This document shows positions 8,101 to 16,833 of a stretch of DNA of 44,963 nt, in pieces (position 1 is the first letter of the stretch; each line of letters begins with the position of its first letter). Below the pieces are notes generated by a model. The model saw only the letters and a list, made by a program, of their open reading frames with translations. It made no database searches and was not told the DNA's origin. This DNA is from Bacteroidales bacterium (GTDB lineage: Bacteria > Bacteroidota > Bacteroidia > Bacteroidales > PWNQ01), in contig JAIPBW010000020.1 in the NCBI GenBank assembly GCA_021738505.1, positions 1 through 44,963 on the forward strand, written 5' to 3'. The position numbers and the translations under genes were made by a program.

Positions 8101-8151
8101 AAAAACGATCGTAAGTACCGGTCTTTTTATGCTTAATTCTGATAGTGTCAT
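5080..8151 (-). CDS. RND efflux pump, HAE1 (AcrB/MexB) family inner-membrane subunit
   Basis: At 1023 residues, this is the normal length for the family. It begins with the typical LSIKRPVLTIVFAIVIVLFG first membrane helix and has twelve predicted helices and two large periplasmic loops. The proton-relay aspartates are present in helix 4 (VVDDAIV, near residue 400). The partner lysine is in helix 10 (GIVTKNGILLVEFA). It would export amphiphilic drugs, dyes or bile-type compounds using proton motive force. The substrate cannot be told. Its ATG overlaps the adaptor stop (ATGA, 8148-8151), and its stop overlaps the channel gene, so the three subunits are translationally coupled. Confidence 0.96.
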   Translation of the reverse strand: MTLSELSIKRPVLTIVFAIVIVLFGIVAFTSLGVREYPSVDPPIITVRTDYPGANAEIIESQITEPLEEQINRVNGIKKITASSSTGRSTVRAEFDLSMDLNNAANDVRDRVSQAVRSLPPDADPPVVSKADADAQTIFTVTLQSQQKSLLELTEIADNIFAERLQTIKGVSQTYMWGEKKYAMRLKLDPQRMEAFNVTASDVRNALNEQNLELPSGQIEGEQKYITIQTYGRINTEEEFNHLIIDKKDDRLIRLEDIGHAKLAAINNKSLLRGNKGIPMVGVALVPQPGSNYIDIVDEAKRQIAMIEGDIPEDIELGIGLDITDSIRRSINDVEYTILIAFFLVLFIIFIFLRNIRTTLIPVLTIPISLIGSFTFLYASGFSINILSLLGLLLATGMVVDDAIVMMENIYSKIEKGMDPIQAAFKGSRQVFFAIIATTITLISVFLPIFFMQGFTGRLFREFAMVIAGSVIISTFISLSLTVMMSSRILTQYKQENKRLRFIQKPLDYILTSYRGWLVSFMKKKQLAFPVIALSAAIIWILMINLPSELAPLDDKSSIRIISNAPEGTSYEMMDDYQSQLVQLVDTLPEKEYLLSVTSPRFGSSVSANSGFIRLMLSPPDEREKSQMELAQELQEMLKEYNLAQTIVMQSPTIESAGGGRGQPVQYVLQATDLDKLEEYLPKFMKAAREHPALSMVETDLQFNKPELIIDINRDRAKDMGISVRDIAETLQTFYSEQRVGYFIKNGKQYFVVTEAERKFRNQPEDLAGIYVRNNAGEMVSLDNLASYHEESMPPQLLRFNRFSSATISATPASGYSLGASLDAMDQIAEETLDESFQTALTGSSADLAESSGNLLLVFIFALVLIFLTLSGQFESFRDPLVIMLTVPLALAGALLSLWAFGLTLNIFSQIGMIVLIGIVTKNGILLVEFANQKRQEGQSRTEAAINAASDRVRPILMTSLATALGAMPLAISFGEAANSRMPLGIAIIGGLLFALILTLFVIPALYTFISGKSKKYEVQENE

Positions 8152-9206
8152 TGCTCTACTCCCGCTTTAATATCGTTAACGCGGATGGGGCTTCCGTCAT
8201 TGATCATCATCAGTCCGCTGGTGATTACGGTGTCGCCGTCAGAAAGGCCGCTGAGGATTTCTACGCGGCGGGGCGTGCGTGCTCCTATAGTCACTTCTTG
8301 CCGCCGGGCTTTTCCGTTGTCAGCAATGTATATCACTTTAGTGTTCAACTCCGGTGTAACGGCAGTAGCCGGAATTAACAGGGTTTGGTCGTTTTGGGAG
8401 ACATCTAAAAGAACATTAACAAAATTCCCGGGGGTAAATAAACGTTTTTTGTTGTCGAATGCGGCTCTTATTTCGGCACTGCGGGAGGAAGCGCTTATTT
8501 CAGGGTCGATGGAATAGATGCCGGCTTGTATGGAGTCTTTTTTGGAGGAACCGATAATGGTTACCTTCTGATCTTTTTCGACTAAATGACGGTCTTTAGC
8601 CGGAATGTCAAACGATACCTTTAGCCTGTCGTTTTGCACTAAACGTGTAATCAAATCTCCCTGCGACAGGTAAGCGCCCGGGCTAAAATCACGCATCCCG
8701 AGCTGTCCCCGGAACGGTGCTCTTATCCGGGAACGGTCAATATAAACTTCTAGTTCCTTTATCCGTGCTTTTAAACGGTTAACTTCTGATTCGCTTTGTT
8801 CAACCTCTTCCTGGCTTACACCTTCTACATCGATTAATTTCCGGTTCCGTTTAAGCCTGTTCTGAGCGGCGGCCAGTTCAGCTTCTACGCCTTGCTTTTG
8901 GGCTTTCCAGTGCCGGTTGTCAATTTCAACTAAAAGTTCACCTTTTTCAACTTGCTCTCCTTCACGAAAATCAATGTTAACAACATGACCGGCTACAGGA
9001 GTCCTGATATCAGTTTCTTCAAAAGCCAGAATGTTTCCTGTAAATTGTTTTTCTGTGGTGAAATTTTCAAACTTTGCCAGATAACCGCTTACCGGAGTTT
9101 TGTTTTGTCTGCTCGCATTTTGTTTTCCTGATGAGTTACAAGATGCCAGTGCGATAGCAAGGACGGTTATGTATAGAAATGTATAACGAAAGGAATGTTT
9201 GATCAT
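8148..9206 (-). CDS. RND periplasmic adaptor (membrane fusion protein), lipoprotein
   Basis: This 352-residue protein has a lipoprotein signal ending LASC with Cys23. Next come the split biotinyl-lipoyl domain (…TPVAGHVVNIDFREGEQVEKGELLVEID), an alpha-helical hairpin at about 105-155, a second lipoyl half (IRAPFRGQLGMRDFSPGAYL) and a beta-barrel region. It bridges the pump and the TolC-like duct, anchored by lipid in the inner membrane. It is the first gene of the operon. No TAnnTTTG box is evident upstream, but a short inverted repeat at 9265-9277 may be an operator. No regulator gene is adjacent. Confidence 0.95.
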   Translation of the reverse strand: MIKHSFRYTFLYITVLAIALASCNSSGKQNASRQNKTPVSGYLAKFENFTTEKQFTGNILAFEETDIRTPVAGHVVNIDFREGEQVEKGELLVEIDNRHWKAQKQGVEAELAAAQNRLKRNRKLIDVEGVSQEEVEQSESEVNRLKARIKELEVYIDRSRIRAPFRGQLGMRDFSPGAYLSQGDLITRLVQNDRLKVSFDIPAKDRHLVEKDQKVTIIGSSKKDSIQAGIYSIDPEISASSRSAEIRAAFDNKKRLFTPGNFVNVLLDVSQNDQTLLIPATAVTPELNTKVIYIADNGKARRQEVTIGARTPRRVEILSGLSDGDTVITSGLMMINDGSPIRVNDIKAGVEQ

Positions 9207-9264
9207 AATAAATTTGCGTTCACATTATTAACTTTATAAAATAGCTGTTATTCCCGGGTTAGTT

Positions 9265-9277
9265 TTGACATAGTCAA
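9265..9277. promoter_or_regulatory. Inverted repeat TTGAC-ATA-GTCAA upstream of the efflux operon
   Basis: The 5-bp perfect arms with a 3-base centre sit about 60 bases upstream of the adaptor start. TetR- and MarR-type repressors of efflux operons often use sites of this form. The function is inferred from position only. Confidence 0.3.
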
Positions 9278-9352
9278 CGTTATAATTAACAAAGAATTTT
9301 GTATTTGGTTTACGAAATATTTTCCGATCACTTCAAAGAAATTTAATTAAAA

Positions 9353-9383
9353 TTTGATTTGAAAGCAAAAATTTATATTTTTA
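9353..9383 (+). promoter_or_regulatory. Promoter of the thioredoxin-fold lipoprotein gene
   Basis: TTTG at 9353-9356 is followed after 19 bases by TATTTTTA (9376-9383), one mismatch from TAnnTTTG. Transcription would start about 20 bases before the ATG. Confidence 0.4.
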
Positions 9384-9410
9384 TCCTTTCAAACCCAAAA
9401 AAATATACTT

Positions 9411-9782
9411 ATGAAGTATTTAAAATTTTTACTCTTAACCGTGTTTATAGGTTCAGCACTGATGTTTTTTTCATGCGACAAAGAAGAGGATGATAATAAT
9501 CAACAAAGCTCAGGCCCTGATTATGAAATACTGATTTATGGCCGTCCGTCCTGTGGCAATTGTCAGGGGTTTAAAGATGATTGTGATGCTGAAGGCCTTG
9601 ATTATACCTTTTATGATATTGACAACAATGACGATAAAAATGCGGAGATGTGGAACAAGCTGAATGAAGCCGGCATGGGAGGAGGAAATATAACATTGCC
9701 TATTGTTGATGTTAATATAGATGGGGAGGCGAATATGTTTGAAAACCCGGATATTGGAGAAGTATTGGATGCAATACCTTAA
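9411..9782 (+). CDS. Glutaredoxin/thioredoxin-fold lipoprotein with CGNC motif
   Basis: This 123-residue exported lipoprotein has a signal peptide ending MFFSC with Cys22, followed by an acidic linker (DKEEDDNN). The folded part starts with strand YEILIYGRPSCGNC, with redox Cys48 and Cys51. A helix and the strand LDYTFYDI follow, then the TLPIVDV segment carrying the cis-Pro expected in glutaredoxin-like folds. It probably reduces or isomerises thiols in the periplasm or at the cell surface, tethered to a membrane. The CGNC active site is not the common CPYC or CGPC. It is a single-gene unit, divergent from the efflux operon. Confidence 0.8.
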   Translation: MKYLKFLLLTVFIGSALMFFSCDKEEDDNNQQSSGPDYEILIYGRPSCGNCQGFKDDCDAEGLDYTFYDIDNNDDKNAEMWNKLNEAGMGGGNITLPIVDVNIDGEANMFENPDIGEVLDAIP

Positions 9783-10020
9783 GCTGATTTTAAAACCAGG
9801 GTTTCCGTCCCTTTACCGGAAGCTGCTACGTAAAGGCTTCCAGTCCCCGGGCAATAGCGAGAGGGCAAGAAAACCCTTGTGATACCATTTTCAATTGCAT
9901 CAAAACTTTCATTCGTGCATTCGTGGCCAAAAAAATGTAAAGCCACGAATGCACGAATTATTGACGAGTGGTATATAAAAGACGGGATATTGAAAAAAAA
10001 TTAAATTTTAGAGAAAAAAA
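9783..10020. other. Intergenic with nested inverted repeats
   Basis: Between the lipoprotein gene and the str operon, AGGGTTT near 9800 can pair with AAACCCT near 9877. A smaller GGAAGC/GCTTCC hairpin lies inside. The 17-bp inverted repeat at 9911-9958 follows. No T-run follows these stems, so I do not call a terminator. No gene is seen. Confidence 0.35.
9911..9958. repeat. 17-bp perfect inverted repeat, GCCACGAATGCACGAAT family
   Basis: ATTCGTGCATTCGTGGC (9911-9927) and GCCACGAATGCACGAAT (9942-9958) are exact complements around a 14-base A-rich loop. The same 17-mer recurs at 30248-30264 and as an imperfect hairpin at 30383-30431, so it is a dispersed family. Confidence 0.85.
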
Positions 10021-10031
10021 TCATAAAAACA

Positions 10032-10063
10032 TTTGTTTGTTAAATAAATAATTCTTTTCTTTG
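10032..10063 (+). promoter_or_regulatory. Distal promoter P1 of the str operon
   Basis: TTTG at 10032-10035 is followed after 20 bases by TTTCTTTG (10056-10063), one mismatch from TAnnTTTG. It would start transcription near 10070, just before the first leader hairpin. Confidence 0.45.
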
Positions 10064-10070
10064 CAACCGC

Positions 10071-10211
10071 AAAACAAAGGGATATAATAAAACTTTGTTT
10101 TACAGTAAAAAACGGAAATTTCGGAACCTGATAAACGAAGGCGAATATAGGTTCCACATATAGTGCCTTGAGAATCACAACCCATGTAGGTTGGAGTGCT
10201 CTTCGTTTATC
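10071..10211 (+). promoter_or_regulatory. Structured 5' leader of the str operon
   Basis: Two long-range helices are visible. The 9-bp hairpin AAAACAAAG/CTTTGTTTT spans 10071-10101. The 11-bp helix GATAAACGAAG (10130-10140) / CTTCGTTTATC (10201-10211) encloses 60 bases that contain GTTCCACATATAGTG and ACCCATGTAGGTTGG. This is not coding. It resembles the kind of cis-acting leader that ribosomal proteins such as S7 bind. The assignment is inferred. Confidence 0.45.
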
Positions 10212-10249
10212 TTCTCTGAGATTTTTCCTTAAATGTAAAAAATATTAAT

Positions 10250-10257
10250 TAGCTTTG
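10250..10257 (+). promoter_or_regulatory. Proximal -7 box of the str operon (P2)
   Basis: TAGCTTTG is a perfect TAnnTTTG box 48 bases upstream of rpsL. A transcript from here would lack the structured leader. The -33 region is only T-rich (ATTTTTCC). Confidence 0.45.
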
Positions 10258-10304
10258 CAGCCCTCTTAGGAGAGGTAACCAAAAGATTAATTAAATAAGC
10301 AAAT

Positions 10305-10685
10305 ATGCCAACAATTCAACAGCTTGTAAAAAAAGGTCGCAAGCAGATCGTAGAGAAAAGTAATTCTCCTGCTTTAGAGTCTTCCCCGCAACGGCGAGGA
10401 GTATGTGTTCGGGTATATACGACTACCCCGAAAAAACCGAATTCGGCAATGCGTAAGGTTGCGCGTGTTCGTCTGACCAACGGAAAAGAGGTGAACGCCT
10501 ATATCGGCGGTGAAGGCCACAATCTGCAGGAGCACTCTATTGTGCTTATCCGGGGTGGCAGAGTAAAAGACCTGCCGGGTGTTCGTTATCATGTTGTTCG
10601 TGGAGCCCTGGATACTTCCGGTGTGGAAGACAGAGCTCAGCGCCGCTCGAAATACGGAACGAAGAAACCAAAGAAAAAGAAGTAA
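10305..10685 (+). CDS. rpsL: 30S ribosomal protein S12
   Basis: At 126 residues, this is the decoding-centre protein of the small subunit. The [18 protein letters not shown] block carries the two lysines (E. coli K42/K43) whose changes give streptomycin resistance. Both are wild type, as is the [13 protein letters not shown] loop with K87/K88-type residues and the methylthiolated Asp. It is the first gene of a 33-gene ribosomal cluster, preceded by two putative promoters and a structured leader, with rpsG 22 bases downstream. Confidence 0.99.
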   Translation: MPTIQQLVKKGRKQIVEKSNSPALESSPQRRGVCVRVYTTTPKKPNSAMRKVARVRLTNGKEVNAYIGGEGHNLQEHSIVLIRGGRVKDLPGVRYHVVRGALDTSGVEDRAQRRSKYGTKKPKKKK

Positions 10686-10707
10686 TTAAAGATAATTCGT
10701 TGTTGCA

Positions 10708-11175
10708 ATGAGAAAATCGAAAGCGAAAAAGAAAGTGATCCTTCCGGATCCCAAATATAAAGAGGTTATGGTGACTAAGTTTGTCAATAACCTGATGTTG
10801 CAAGGCAAAAAGTCTTTAGCCTTCCAGATTTTTTATGATGCTATGGAGATTGTGGATGAAAAGATGGAAGAAAGTGCCGTAGATATTTGGAAAAAAGCAT
10901 TAAGTAACGTTACACCGAATGTTGAGGTTAAATCAAGACGTATCGGGGGAGCAACATTCCAAATTCCAACAGAGATACCTCCTTCAAGGAAGCAATCGAT
11001 TGGGATGAAAAACCTGATTAAATTTTCCCGCAAGCGTCATGAGAAATCTATGGCAGAAAAGTTAGCGGGTGAAGTTATGGCTGCTTATAAAGAAGAAGGA
11101 GCTGCCTATAAAAGGAAAGAGGAAACACACCGTATGGCTGATGCCAATAAAGCATTCTCCCATTTTAAATTTTAA
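10708..11175 (+). CDS. rpsG: 30S ribosomal protein S7
   Basis: This 155-residue protein is the primary binder of the 3' major domain of 16S rRNA and forms the head near the E site. The family is recognised by MRKSKAKKK at the start, [15 protein letters not shown], and the conserved [19 protein letters not shown] strand-turn that forms the beta-ribbon arm. In E. coli S7 is the translational repressor of the str operon, so it is the likely ligand for the rpsL leader here. It is co-transcribed with rpsL and fusA. Confidence 0.99.
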   Translation: MRKSKAKKKVILPDPKYKEVMVTKFVNNLMLQGKKSLAFQIFYDAMEIVDEKMEESAVDIWKKALSNVTPNVEVKSRRIGGATFQIPTEIPPSRKQSIGMKNLIKFSRKRHEKSMAEKLAGEVMAAYKEEGAAYKRKEETHRMADANKAFSHFKF

Positions 11176-11209
11176 TATTAATTAATATTTGGAAAGAGTT
11201 AACAGTTAA

Positions 11210-13318
11210 ATGGAAGACAATAATAAACTAAATAAGACAAGAAACATCGGTATCATGGCCCACATTGATGCCGGGAAAACAACGACTACCGAGCGTATCT
11301 TGTATTATACCGGTAAAAGCCATAAAATTGGTGAGGTACATGATGGTGATGCCGTGATGGATTGGATGGAGCAGGAGCAGGAGCGTGGTATAACCATTAC
11401 CTCAGCGGCGACTACAGTTTATTGGGATTACGAAAACAAAGATTATAAAGTAAATATTATTGATACTCCCGGACACGTTGATTTTACCGTAGAGGTAGAA
11501 AGATCATTGCGTGTGCTGGACGGAGCAATAGCATTATTTTGTGCTGTTAGTGGTGTGGAACCACAAAGTGAAACAGTTTGGCGCCAGGCCGACAAATATC
11601 ACGTGCCACGCCTTAGCTTCGTTAATAAAATGGATCGTTCCGGCGCGGATTTCTTTAATGTCCTTGAAGATATGAAGGACAAGATAAAAGCAAATCCTAT
11701 TCCCTTACAAATTCCCATTGGCCAGGAAGATTCATTTAAAGGTGTTGTTGATCTTATTGAAAATAAAGCCTACGAATGGGACGATACTTCTAAAGGCATG
11801 AAATATGTTGAAGTACCCATTCCTGACGAGTTAAAAGAAACAGCAGATAAATACAGAACCGAACTTATCGAAGGCGTTGCTGAAGAGAGTGATGAGCTGT
11901 TTGAAAAGTTTCTGGAAGACCCGGAGTCAATATCTAAAGATGAAATTATAGAAGCCATTCGCAAAGCTACCATTGATCTTCGTATCACCCCGGTACTTTG
12001 TGGTTCGGCCTTTAAAAATAAAGGAGTACAACGTTTGTTAGATGCTGTTATCCGGTATCTGCCAAGTCCGAAAGATGCTCCTCCTGTGGAAGGGATTAAC
12101 CCGAAAACAGACGAAAGAGAAGAACGTAAGGCCATTGGAGATGATCGCATGGCAGCGTTAGCATTTAAGATTGCTACAGACCCTTATGTTGGACGTATTG
12201 CATTTTTCCGTATTTATTCCGGCGAATTGAAAGCCGGATCATACGTGCTGAATGCTTCTACAGGTAAAAAAGAAAGAATTTCCAGGATCCTTCAGATGCA
12301 TGCAAACAAACGTAAACCACTTGATAGTATTCAGGCAGGTGATATTGCGGCAGCTGTTGGTTTCAAGACGATAAATACAGGGGATACCTTATGTGACGAA
12401 AAGCATCCGATCACCCTGGAGAACATGGAGTTTCCCGAACCCGTGGTTAGTGTGGCCGTAGAGCCCAAATCCCAGAAAGAACTGGATAAGCTGACTGCTT
12501 CATTGGCTAAATTGGCCGAAGAAGATCCTACATTTAAAGTAAGAACAGACGATGATACCGGCCAAACCATTATTAGTGGTATGGGCGAGCTTCACCTGGA
12601 AGTGTTAATCGATCGCCTGCAACGTGAATTTAAAGTAGAATGTAGCCAGGGCGAACCTCAGGTTACCTACAAAGAAGCCCTGCGAGGTGAAGTGAAACAT
12701 CGTGAAGTATATAAGAAACAAACCGGTGGACGCGGTAAGTTTGCCGATATAGAATTTGAAATGAGCCCCTCTGAAGAAGTGGAGGAAGGAATCGAATTTA
12801 TCAATAAGATCAAAGGTGGAAATATTCCAAAAGAGTTTATTCCTTCCGTGGAAACAGGGTTTAAGAATGCAATGTATAACGGGCCATTGGCAGGTTATGA
12901 ATTACAGAACCTGAAAGTTGTCTTAAAAGATGGTTCATTTCACCCTGTAGACTCAGATCAGCTTGCTTTTGAGGTTTGTGCAAGACAAGGATTTAAAAAT
13001 GCAGCCAAGAAACTGGATAAAGTCCTGTTGGAACCGATGATGAATCTGGAGGTTGTTACTCCGGAGGAATACATGGGGGACATCATCAGCGACTTAAACA
13101 GAAGGCGTGGTAGTTTAAATAATGTAACCGCAAAAGCGGGAACCCAAATTATAGATGCAAGTGTACCATTAGCAGAAATGTTTGGATATGTTACATCACT
13201 GAGGACAATCGCATCGGGAAGAGCTACTTCCAATATGGAATTCTCTCACTTTGCTGAATGCCCGAAAGAGGTAACAGAAAAAGTATTGAAAAAGGTACAA
13301 GGAATTGAAATTAATTAG
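11210..13318 (+). CDS. fusA: Elongation factor G
   Basis: This 702-residue translocation GTPase has a G domain with P-loop [13 protein letters not shown] (residues 17-29), switch II DTPGH and NKMD guanine-specificity motifs. Domain II follows (about 310-400), then domain III with EEDPTF, domain IV with [19 protein letters not shown] and domain V ending in [16 protein letters not shown]. The length and all motifs fit canonical EF-G, not the EF-G2 or TetM classes. It lies between rpsG and rpsJ. The tuf gene that usually follows it in Proteobacteria is absent here. Confidence 0.99.
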   Translation: MEDNNKLNKTRNIGIMAHIDAGKTTTTERILYYTGKSHKIGEVHDGDAVMDWMEQEQERGITITSAATTVYWDYENKDYKVNIIDTPGHVDFTVEVERSLRVLDGAIALFCAVSGVEPQSETVWRQADKYHVPRLSFVNKMDRSGADFFNVLEDMKDKIKANPIPLQIPIGQEDSFKGVVDLIENKAYEWDDTSKGMKYVEVPIPDELKETADKYRTELIEGVAEESDELFEKFLEDPESISKDEIIEAIRKATIDLRITPVLCGSAFKNKGVQRLLDAVIRYLPSPKDAPPVEGINPKTDEREERKAIGDDRMAALAFKIATDPYVGRIAFFRIYSGELKAGSYVLNASTGKKERISRILQMHANKRKPLDSIQAGDIAAAVGFKTINTGDTLCDEKHPITLENMEFPEPVVSVAVEPKSQKELDKLTASLAKLAEEDPTFKVRTDDDTGQTIISGMGELHLEVLIDRLQREFKVECSQGEPQVTYKEALRGEVKHREVYKKQTGGRGKFADIEFEMSPSEEVEEGIEFINKIKGGNIPKEFIPSVETGFKNAMYNGPLAGYELQNLKVVLKDGSFHPVDSDQLAFEVCARQGFKNAAKKLDKVLLEPMMNLEVVTPEEYMGDIISDLNRRRGSLNNVTAKAGTQIIDASVPLAEMFGYVTSLRTIASGRATSNMEFSHFAECPKEVTEKVLKKVQGIEIN

Positions 13319-13341
13319 GTCGAATATAAAACGAACGTAAG

Positions 13342-13647
13342 GTGAGTCAAAAGATCAGGATTAAGTTAAAGTCGTACGATTACAATCTTGTTGATAAATC
13401 AGCAGAAAAGATTGTAAAAACCGTAAAGTCAACCGGAGCAGTTGTAAGTGGACCCATTCCCTTACCAACCAACAAGAAAGTCTTTACTGTGTTACGTTCG
13501 ACGTTTGTAAACAAAAAAGCGCGTGAGCAATTTGAGCTCAATTCATACAAGCGCTTGCTTGATATTTACAGCACTACATCAAAAACGATTGATGCTTTAA
13601 TGAAATTAGAGCTGCCAAGTGGTGTAGAAGTGGAAATCAAAGTGTAG
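13342..13647 (+). CDS. rpsJ: 30S ribosomal protein S10 (NusE)
   Basis: This 101-residue protein acts both in the 30S head and, as NusE, in antitermination. It has the [20 protein letters not shown] start and the [18 protein letters not shown] loop that reaches into the head. Initiation is at a GTG (13342-13344), unlike the ATG of nearly all its neighbours. No ATG is close enough to preserve the conserved N-terminus. It opens the S10 part of the cluster, 23 bases after fusA. Confidence 0.98.
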   Translation: MSQKIRIKLKSYDYNLVDKSAEKIVKTVKSTGAVVSGPIPLPTNKKVFTVLRSTFVNKKAREQFELNSYKRLLDIYSTTSKTIDALMKLELPSGVEVEIKV

Positions 13648-13677
13648 GTTACGTAAGACAGCTAAAAAATTAGAACA

Positions 13678-14301
13678 ATGTCTGGATTAATAGGAAAAAA
13701 AATAGGAATGACAAGTTTGTTTGACGCGAATGGAAATAATATTCCATGTACCGTTATACAAGCAGGTCCATGTATAGTAACCCAGGTGAAGACCAAAGAT
13801 ACAGATGGGTATGACGCTATTCAACTGGCCTACGAGGATGTTTCGGAGAAGAATGTCTCAAAACCCTTAATGGGGCATTTTAATAAAGTGAAAACGACGC
13901 CCAAGCGCCAGGTAGCAGAATTTACCAGGTTTGAAGAGCCAAAGAAATTTGGTGAAGAGTTGGATGTTACTGTCTTTATTGAAGGTGAATTTGTGGATGT
14001 TGTCGGAAAGTCCAAAGGTAAAGGTTTTGGCGGCGTAATGCGTCGACATGGCTTTAGCGGAGTGGGAGACGCCACTCACGGTCAGAAAGACAGGTTACGA
14101 GCACCAGGATCTGTAGGTGCCTCTTCCGATCCATCACGCGTATTCAAAGGTATGCGTATGGCAGGTCGCACAGGACAAGACCGCGTGAAGATGATTAATC
14201 TTCAGGTTTTGAAAATTGACAAGGAAAATAATCTCTTAGTGGTGAAAGGAGCTGTTCCCGGAGCCAAAGGATCATACGTAATTGTGGAAAGATGGAGTTA
14301 G
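13678..14301 (+). CDS. rplC: 50S ribosomal protein L3
   Basis: This 207-residue protein binds near the peptidyl-transferase centre and starts assembly of the large subunit. It starts [16 protein letters not shown], and its long internal loop contains [18 protein letters not shown]. The segment that carries the methylated Gln in E. coli (GSIGQNQ) is GSVGASS here, so there is no substrate for PrmB-type methylation at that site. The 3' end overlaps rplD by 10 bases. Confidence 0.99.
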   Translation: MSGLIGKKIGMTSLFDANGNNIPCTVIQAGPCIVTQVKTKDTDGYDAIQLAYEDVSEKNVSKPLMGHFNKVKTTPKRQVAEFTRFEEPKKFGEELDVTVFIEGEFVDVVGKSKGKGFGGVMRRHGFSGVGDATHGQKDRLRAPGSVGASSDPSRVFKGMRMAGRTGQDRVKMINLQVLKIDKENNLLVVKGAVPGAKGSYVIVERWS

Positions 14302-14942
14302 AAGTATATAACATTAAAGGCGAAAAAACGGCCAAAAAAGCAAATCTGGCCGATGACATTTTCAATATCGAGCCGAATGATCATGTCATTTATTTGGATG
14401 CAAAGCGGTCGTTAGCACATAAGCGGCAAGGAACGCATAGTTCCAAAGAACGCTCTCAGCTGAGCGGTAGCCGGCGAAAACTGCAACGCCAAAAAGGAAC
14501 AGGTGGAGCCCGTAAAGGGGATATTAAATCACCGATTCTCAGAGGCGGAGCACGTGCTTTTGGACCACATCCTCATAAGTACAATGTGAAACTTAGCCGT
14601 AAGTTGAAAGTGCTGGCACGTAAATCTGCTTTAACCTATAAAATGAAAGAAGAGAAAATCACCGTTTTGGAAGATTTTAGCTTCGATAAGGTTAAAACAA
14701 AGCAGTACGCCGAAGTGCTTGAGAACCTTAACATGAAAGATAAAAAAACACTACTGGTAATCCATAACCAGGATAAGAATGTGTATCTGTCGATGCGGAA
14801 TATTCCGGGTACCGACAGCATTCTTGCCAGCGAGCTGAATACCTATGATATTCTTAAAGCTCAGCATTTGTTGATTACCGAAAGTAGTATTGCCACTATA
14901 GAGGGCATTTTAAATAACAAAATCGCTAAAACTGAACAGTAA
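14292..14942 (+). CDS. rplD: 50S ribosomal protein L4
   Basis: This 216-residue protein lines the polypeptide exit tunnel. The tunnel loop is seen in [20 protein letters not shown] and [19 protein letters not shown]. The conserved K/R-G-T-G-x-A-R motif is where macrolide-resistance changes occur, and it is unaltered. In Gammaproteobacteria L4 also represses the S10 operon. No S10-type leader is seen before rpsJ here. It overlaps rplC by 10 bases and rplW by one (TAATG). Confidence 0.98.
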   Translation: MELEVYNIKGEKTAKKANLADDIFNIEPNDHVIYLDAKRSLAHKRQGTHSSKERSQLSGSRRKLQRQKGTGGARKGDIKSPILRGGARAFGPHPHKYNVKLSRKLKVLARKSALTYKMKEEKITVLEDFSFDKVKTKQYAEVLENLNMKDKKTLLVIHNQDKNVYLSMRNIPGTDSILASELNTYDILKAQHLLITESSIATIEGILNNKIAKTEQ

Positions 14943-15232
14943 TGGGTGTAATATTAAAGCCAATCATCACTGAGAAGATGACAGAAGTGAGCGAGAAGCT
15001 TAACAAGTTTGGCTTCATCGTAGAACGTGATGCATCCAAAGATCAGATTAAAAAGGAGGTTGAAGAACTTTATGACGTCAACGTCACTTCAATCAACACA
15101 ATGGTCTATGGTGGTAAAAACAAATCACGTTACACCAAATCAGGAGTAATTTCAGGAAAGACAAAATCTTATAAAAAGGCTATTGTCTCGCTAGAAGAAG
15201 ACGAAACAATAGATTTTTATAGCAATATTTAA
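14942..15232 (+). CDS. rplW: 50S ribosomal protein L23
   Basis: This 96-residue protein sits at the tunnel exit and docks trigger factor and SRP. The start [24 protein letters not shown] and the strand pair [20 protein letters not shown] are family hallmarks. Start and stop overlap with rplD as TAATG, so translation is coupled. rplB follows after 8 bases. Confidence 0.98.
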   Translation: MGVILKPIITEKMTEVSEKLNKFGFIVERDASKDQIKKEVEELYDVNVTSINTMVYGGKNKSRYTKSGVISGKTKSYKKAIVSLEEDETIDFYSNI

Positions 15233-15240
15233 ATAACGAC

Positions 15241-16065
15241 ATGGCTGTAAAGAAATTTAAACCAACGACACCGGGTCAACGTTATAAACAAGTTTTACGC
15301 TTTGATGAGATCACAGCATCAAAGCCTGAAAAGAGTTTGGTTGAACCCTTGCATAAATCGGGAGGTCGTAACTCGAAAGGTCGGATGACCATGCGATACA
15401 TTGGTGGTGGTCACAAGCGGAAATATCGCGTAATTGATTTCAAACGCGAGAAGGAGAATGTTCCAGCTACTGTCAAAACCATCGAATATGACCCCAACCG
15501 CACAGCAAACATTGCATTGGTTTCTTATTCCGATGGCGAGAAACGATATATTATTGCACCACACGGTTTGCAGATCGGTCAGGATATAATGTCCGGCAGT
15601 GATGCAAAACCGGAAATCGGCAATACCTTATACTTGCGTGATGTACCTTATGGTACGGTGATTCATAATATTGAATTGAAACCAGGACAGGGAGCCAAGA
15701 TGACCAGAAGTGCCGGTTCTTATGCACAACTGATGTCGCGTGACGGAAAATATGCAATTGTAAAATTGCCTTCCGGCGAATCGCGTATGGTTCTGCAAAC
15801 CTGTAAAGCAACAATAGGTATGGTATCTAATCAGGATCACGAACTGGAAGTCTCCGGTAAGGCGGGACGTGCCCGTTGGCAAGGAAGACGTCCACGTACG
15901 AATGCTGTGAGGATGAACCCTGTGGATCACCCCATGGGTGGTGGTGAAGGTCGTGCCTCCGGTGGTATTCCAAGATCAAGAAAAGGTGTACCGGCGAAAG
16001 GTTACAAGACCCGACACAAGAAAAAAGCCAGCAATAAGTACATCATTGAACGTAAAAAGAAATAA
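15241..16065 (+). CDS. rplB: 50S ribosomal protein L2
   Basis: This 274-residue protein is needed for subunit association and peptidyl transfer. N-terminal [15 protein letters not shown] and two SH3-like barrels are followed by the C-terminal [17 protein letters not shown]. That segment contains the histidine (E. coli His229) near the catalytic centre. All key residues are present, and the C-terminal tail is basic. Confidence 0.99.
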   Translation: MAVKKFKPTTPGQRYKQVLRFDEITASKPEKSLVEPLHKSGGRNSKGRMTMRYIGGGHKRKYRVIDFKREKENVPATVKTIEYDPNRTANIALVSYSDGEKRYIIAPHGLQIGQDIMSGSDAKPEIGNTLYLRDVPYGTVIHNIELKPGQGAKMTRSAGSYAQLMSRDGKYAIVKLPSGESRMVLQTCKATIGMVSNQDHELEVSGKAGRARWQGRRPRTNAVRMNPVDHPMGGGEGRASGGIPRSRKGVPAKGYKTRHKKKASNKYIIERKKK

Positions 16066-16081
16066 ATAAACAAGTATCAAT

Positions 16082-16348
16082 ATGAGCCGTTCACTAAAAA
16101 AAGGACCATATATACATTATAAACTGGAACGTAAAGTTCTGGCGAATGCACAGGTGAAAAAGAAAAAGGTGATCAAAACATGGTCACGTGATTCCGTTAT
16201 TTCTCCGGACTTTGTTAGCCAAACAATAGCTGTGCATAACGGAAATAAATTCATCCCTGTGTTTATTACTGAAAATATGGTTGGTCATAAATTGGGAGAA
16301 TTTGCCCCGACACGTATCTACAGAGGGCATAGTGGTAACAAAAAATAA
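16082..16348 (+). CDS. rpsS: 30S ribosomal protein S19
   Basis: At 88 residues this has the typical length. It has [19 protein letters not shown] at the start and the [24 protein letters not shown] block that contacts S13 and the 16S head. It is packed between rplB (16 bases) and rplV (9 bases). Confidence 0.99.
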   Translation: MSRSLKKGPYIHYKLERKVLANAQVKKKKVIKTWSRDSVISPDFVSQTIAVHNGNKFIPVFITENMVGHKLGEFAPTRIYRGHSGNKK

Positions 16349-16357
16349 TGGTTAGAA

Positions 16358-16822
16358 ATGGGAGCTAGAAAACGTATTAGAGCAGAAAAACATAAAGAAG
16401 CGCGCAAGCAAAGATCTTACGCGATACTAAGGGATTGTCCAACCTCTCCCAGGAAAATGCGCAAAGTTGCCGACATGATCCGCGGGGAAGATGCTGAATT
16501 AGCATTAGCATGGTTGAAACAATCACCCCAGGATGCCGCCGGCAGATTACATAAACTGCTCTTATCTGCTATTGCCAATTGGCAAAATAAAAACGAAGGT
16601 GTTCGTCTGGAAGAAGCAAATTTATTTGTCAAATCCATCAATGTGGATTCGGGACGAATGTTGAAACGTGTTCAACCTGCTCCTATGGGTAGAGCCTATC
16701 GTGTTAGAAAACGCTCAAACCATGTTACTCTGGAAGTAGCCAGTAAGAATGAGGTGGAACAAGAGCAAGATATGGCTGATGTGAAGGAGCCGGAAACGAA
16801 AGAGAATACCGATAATAAATAA
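16358..16822 (+). CDS. rplV: 50S ribosomal protein L22 with acidic C-terminal tail
   Basis: This 154-residue protein reaches all six domains of 23S rRNA and forms the tunnel constriction. The core matches L22: [18 protein letters not shown], then the beta-hairpin [23 protein letters not shown]. coli L22 is 110 residues. The extra length is an N-terminal basic segment and a charged tail of about 23 residues rich in Glu, Asp and Lys ([17 protein letters not shown]). Acidic tails of this kind are known on Bacteroidota L22. Confidence 0.97.
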   Translation: MGARKRIRAEKHKEARKQRSYAILRDCPTSPRKMRKVADMIRGEDAELALAWLKQSPQDAAGRLHKLLLSAIANWQNKNEGVRLEEANLFVKSINVDSGRMLKRVQPAPMGRAYRVRKRSNHVTLEVASKNEVEQEQDMADVKEPETKENTDNK

Positions 16823-16833
16823 TTGAGATATAC

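Noticed and set aside
9790..9890. Riboswitch or T-box after the lipoprotein gene
   Set aside because: Nested inverted repeats exist, but no known riboswitch core was recognised and the region lies over 400 bases before the next gene.
13319..13341. Missing tuf between fusA and rpsJ as a deletion
   Set aside because: Bacteroidota usually carry tuf elsewhere, so its absence here is normal.
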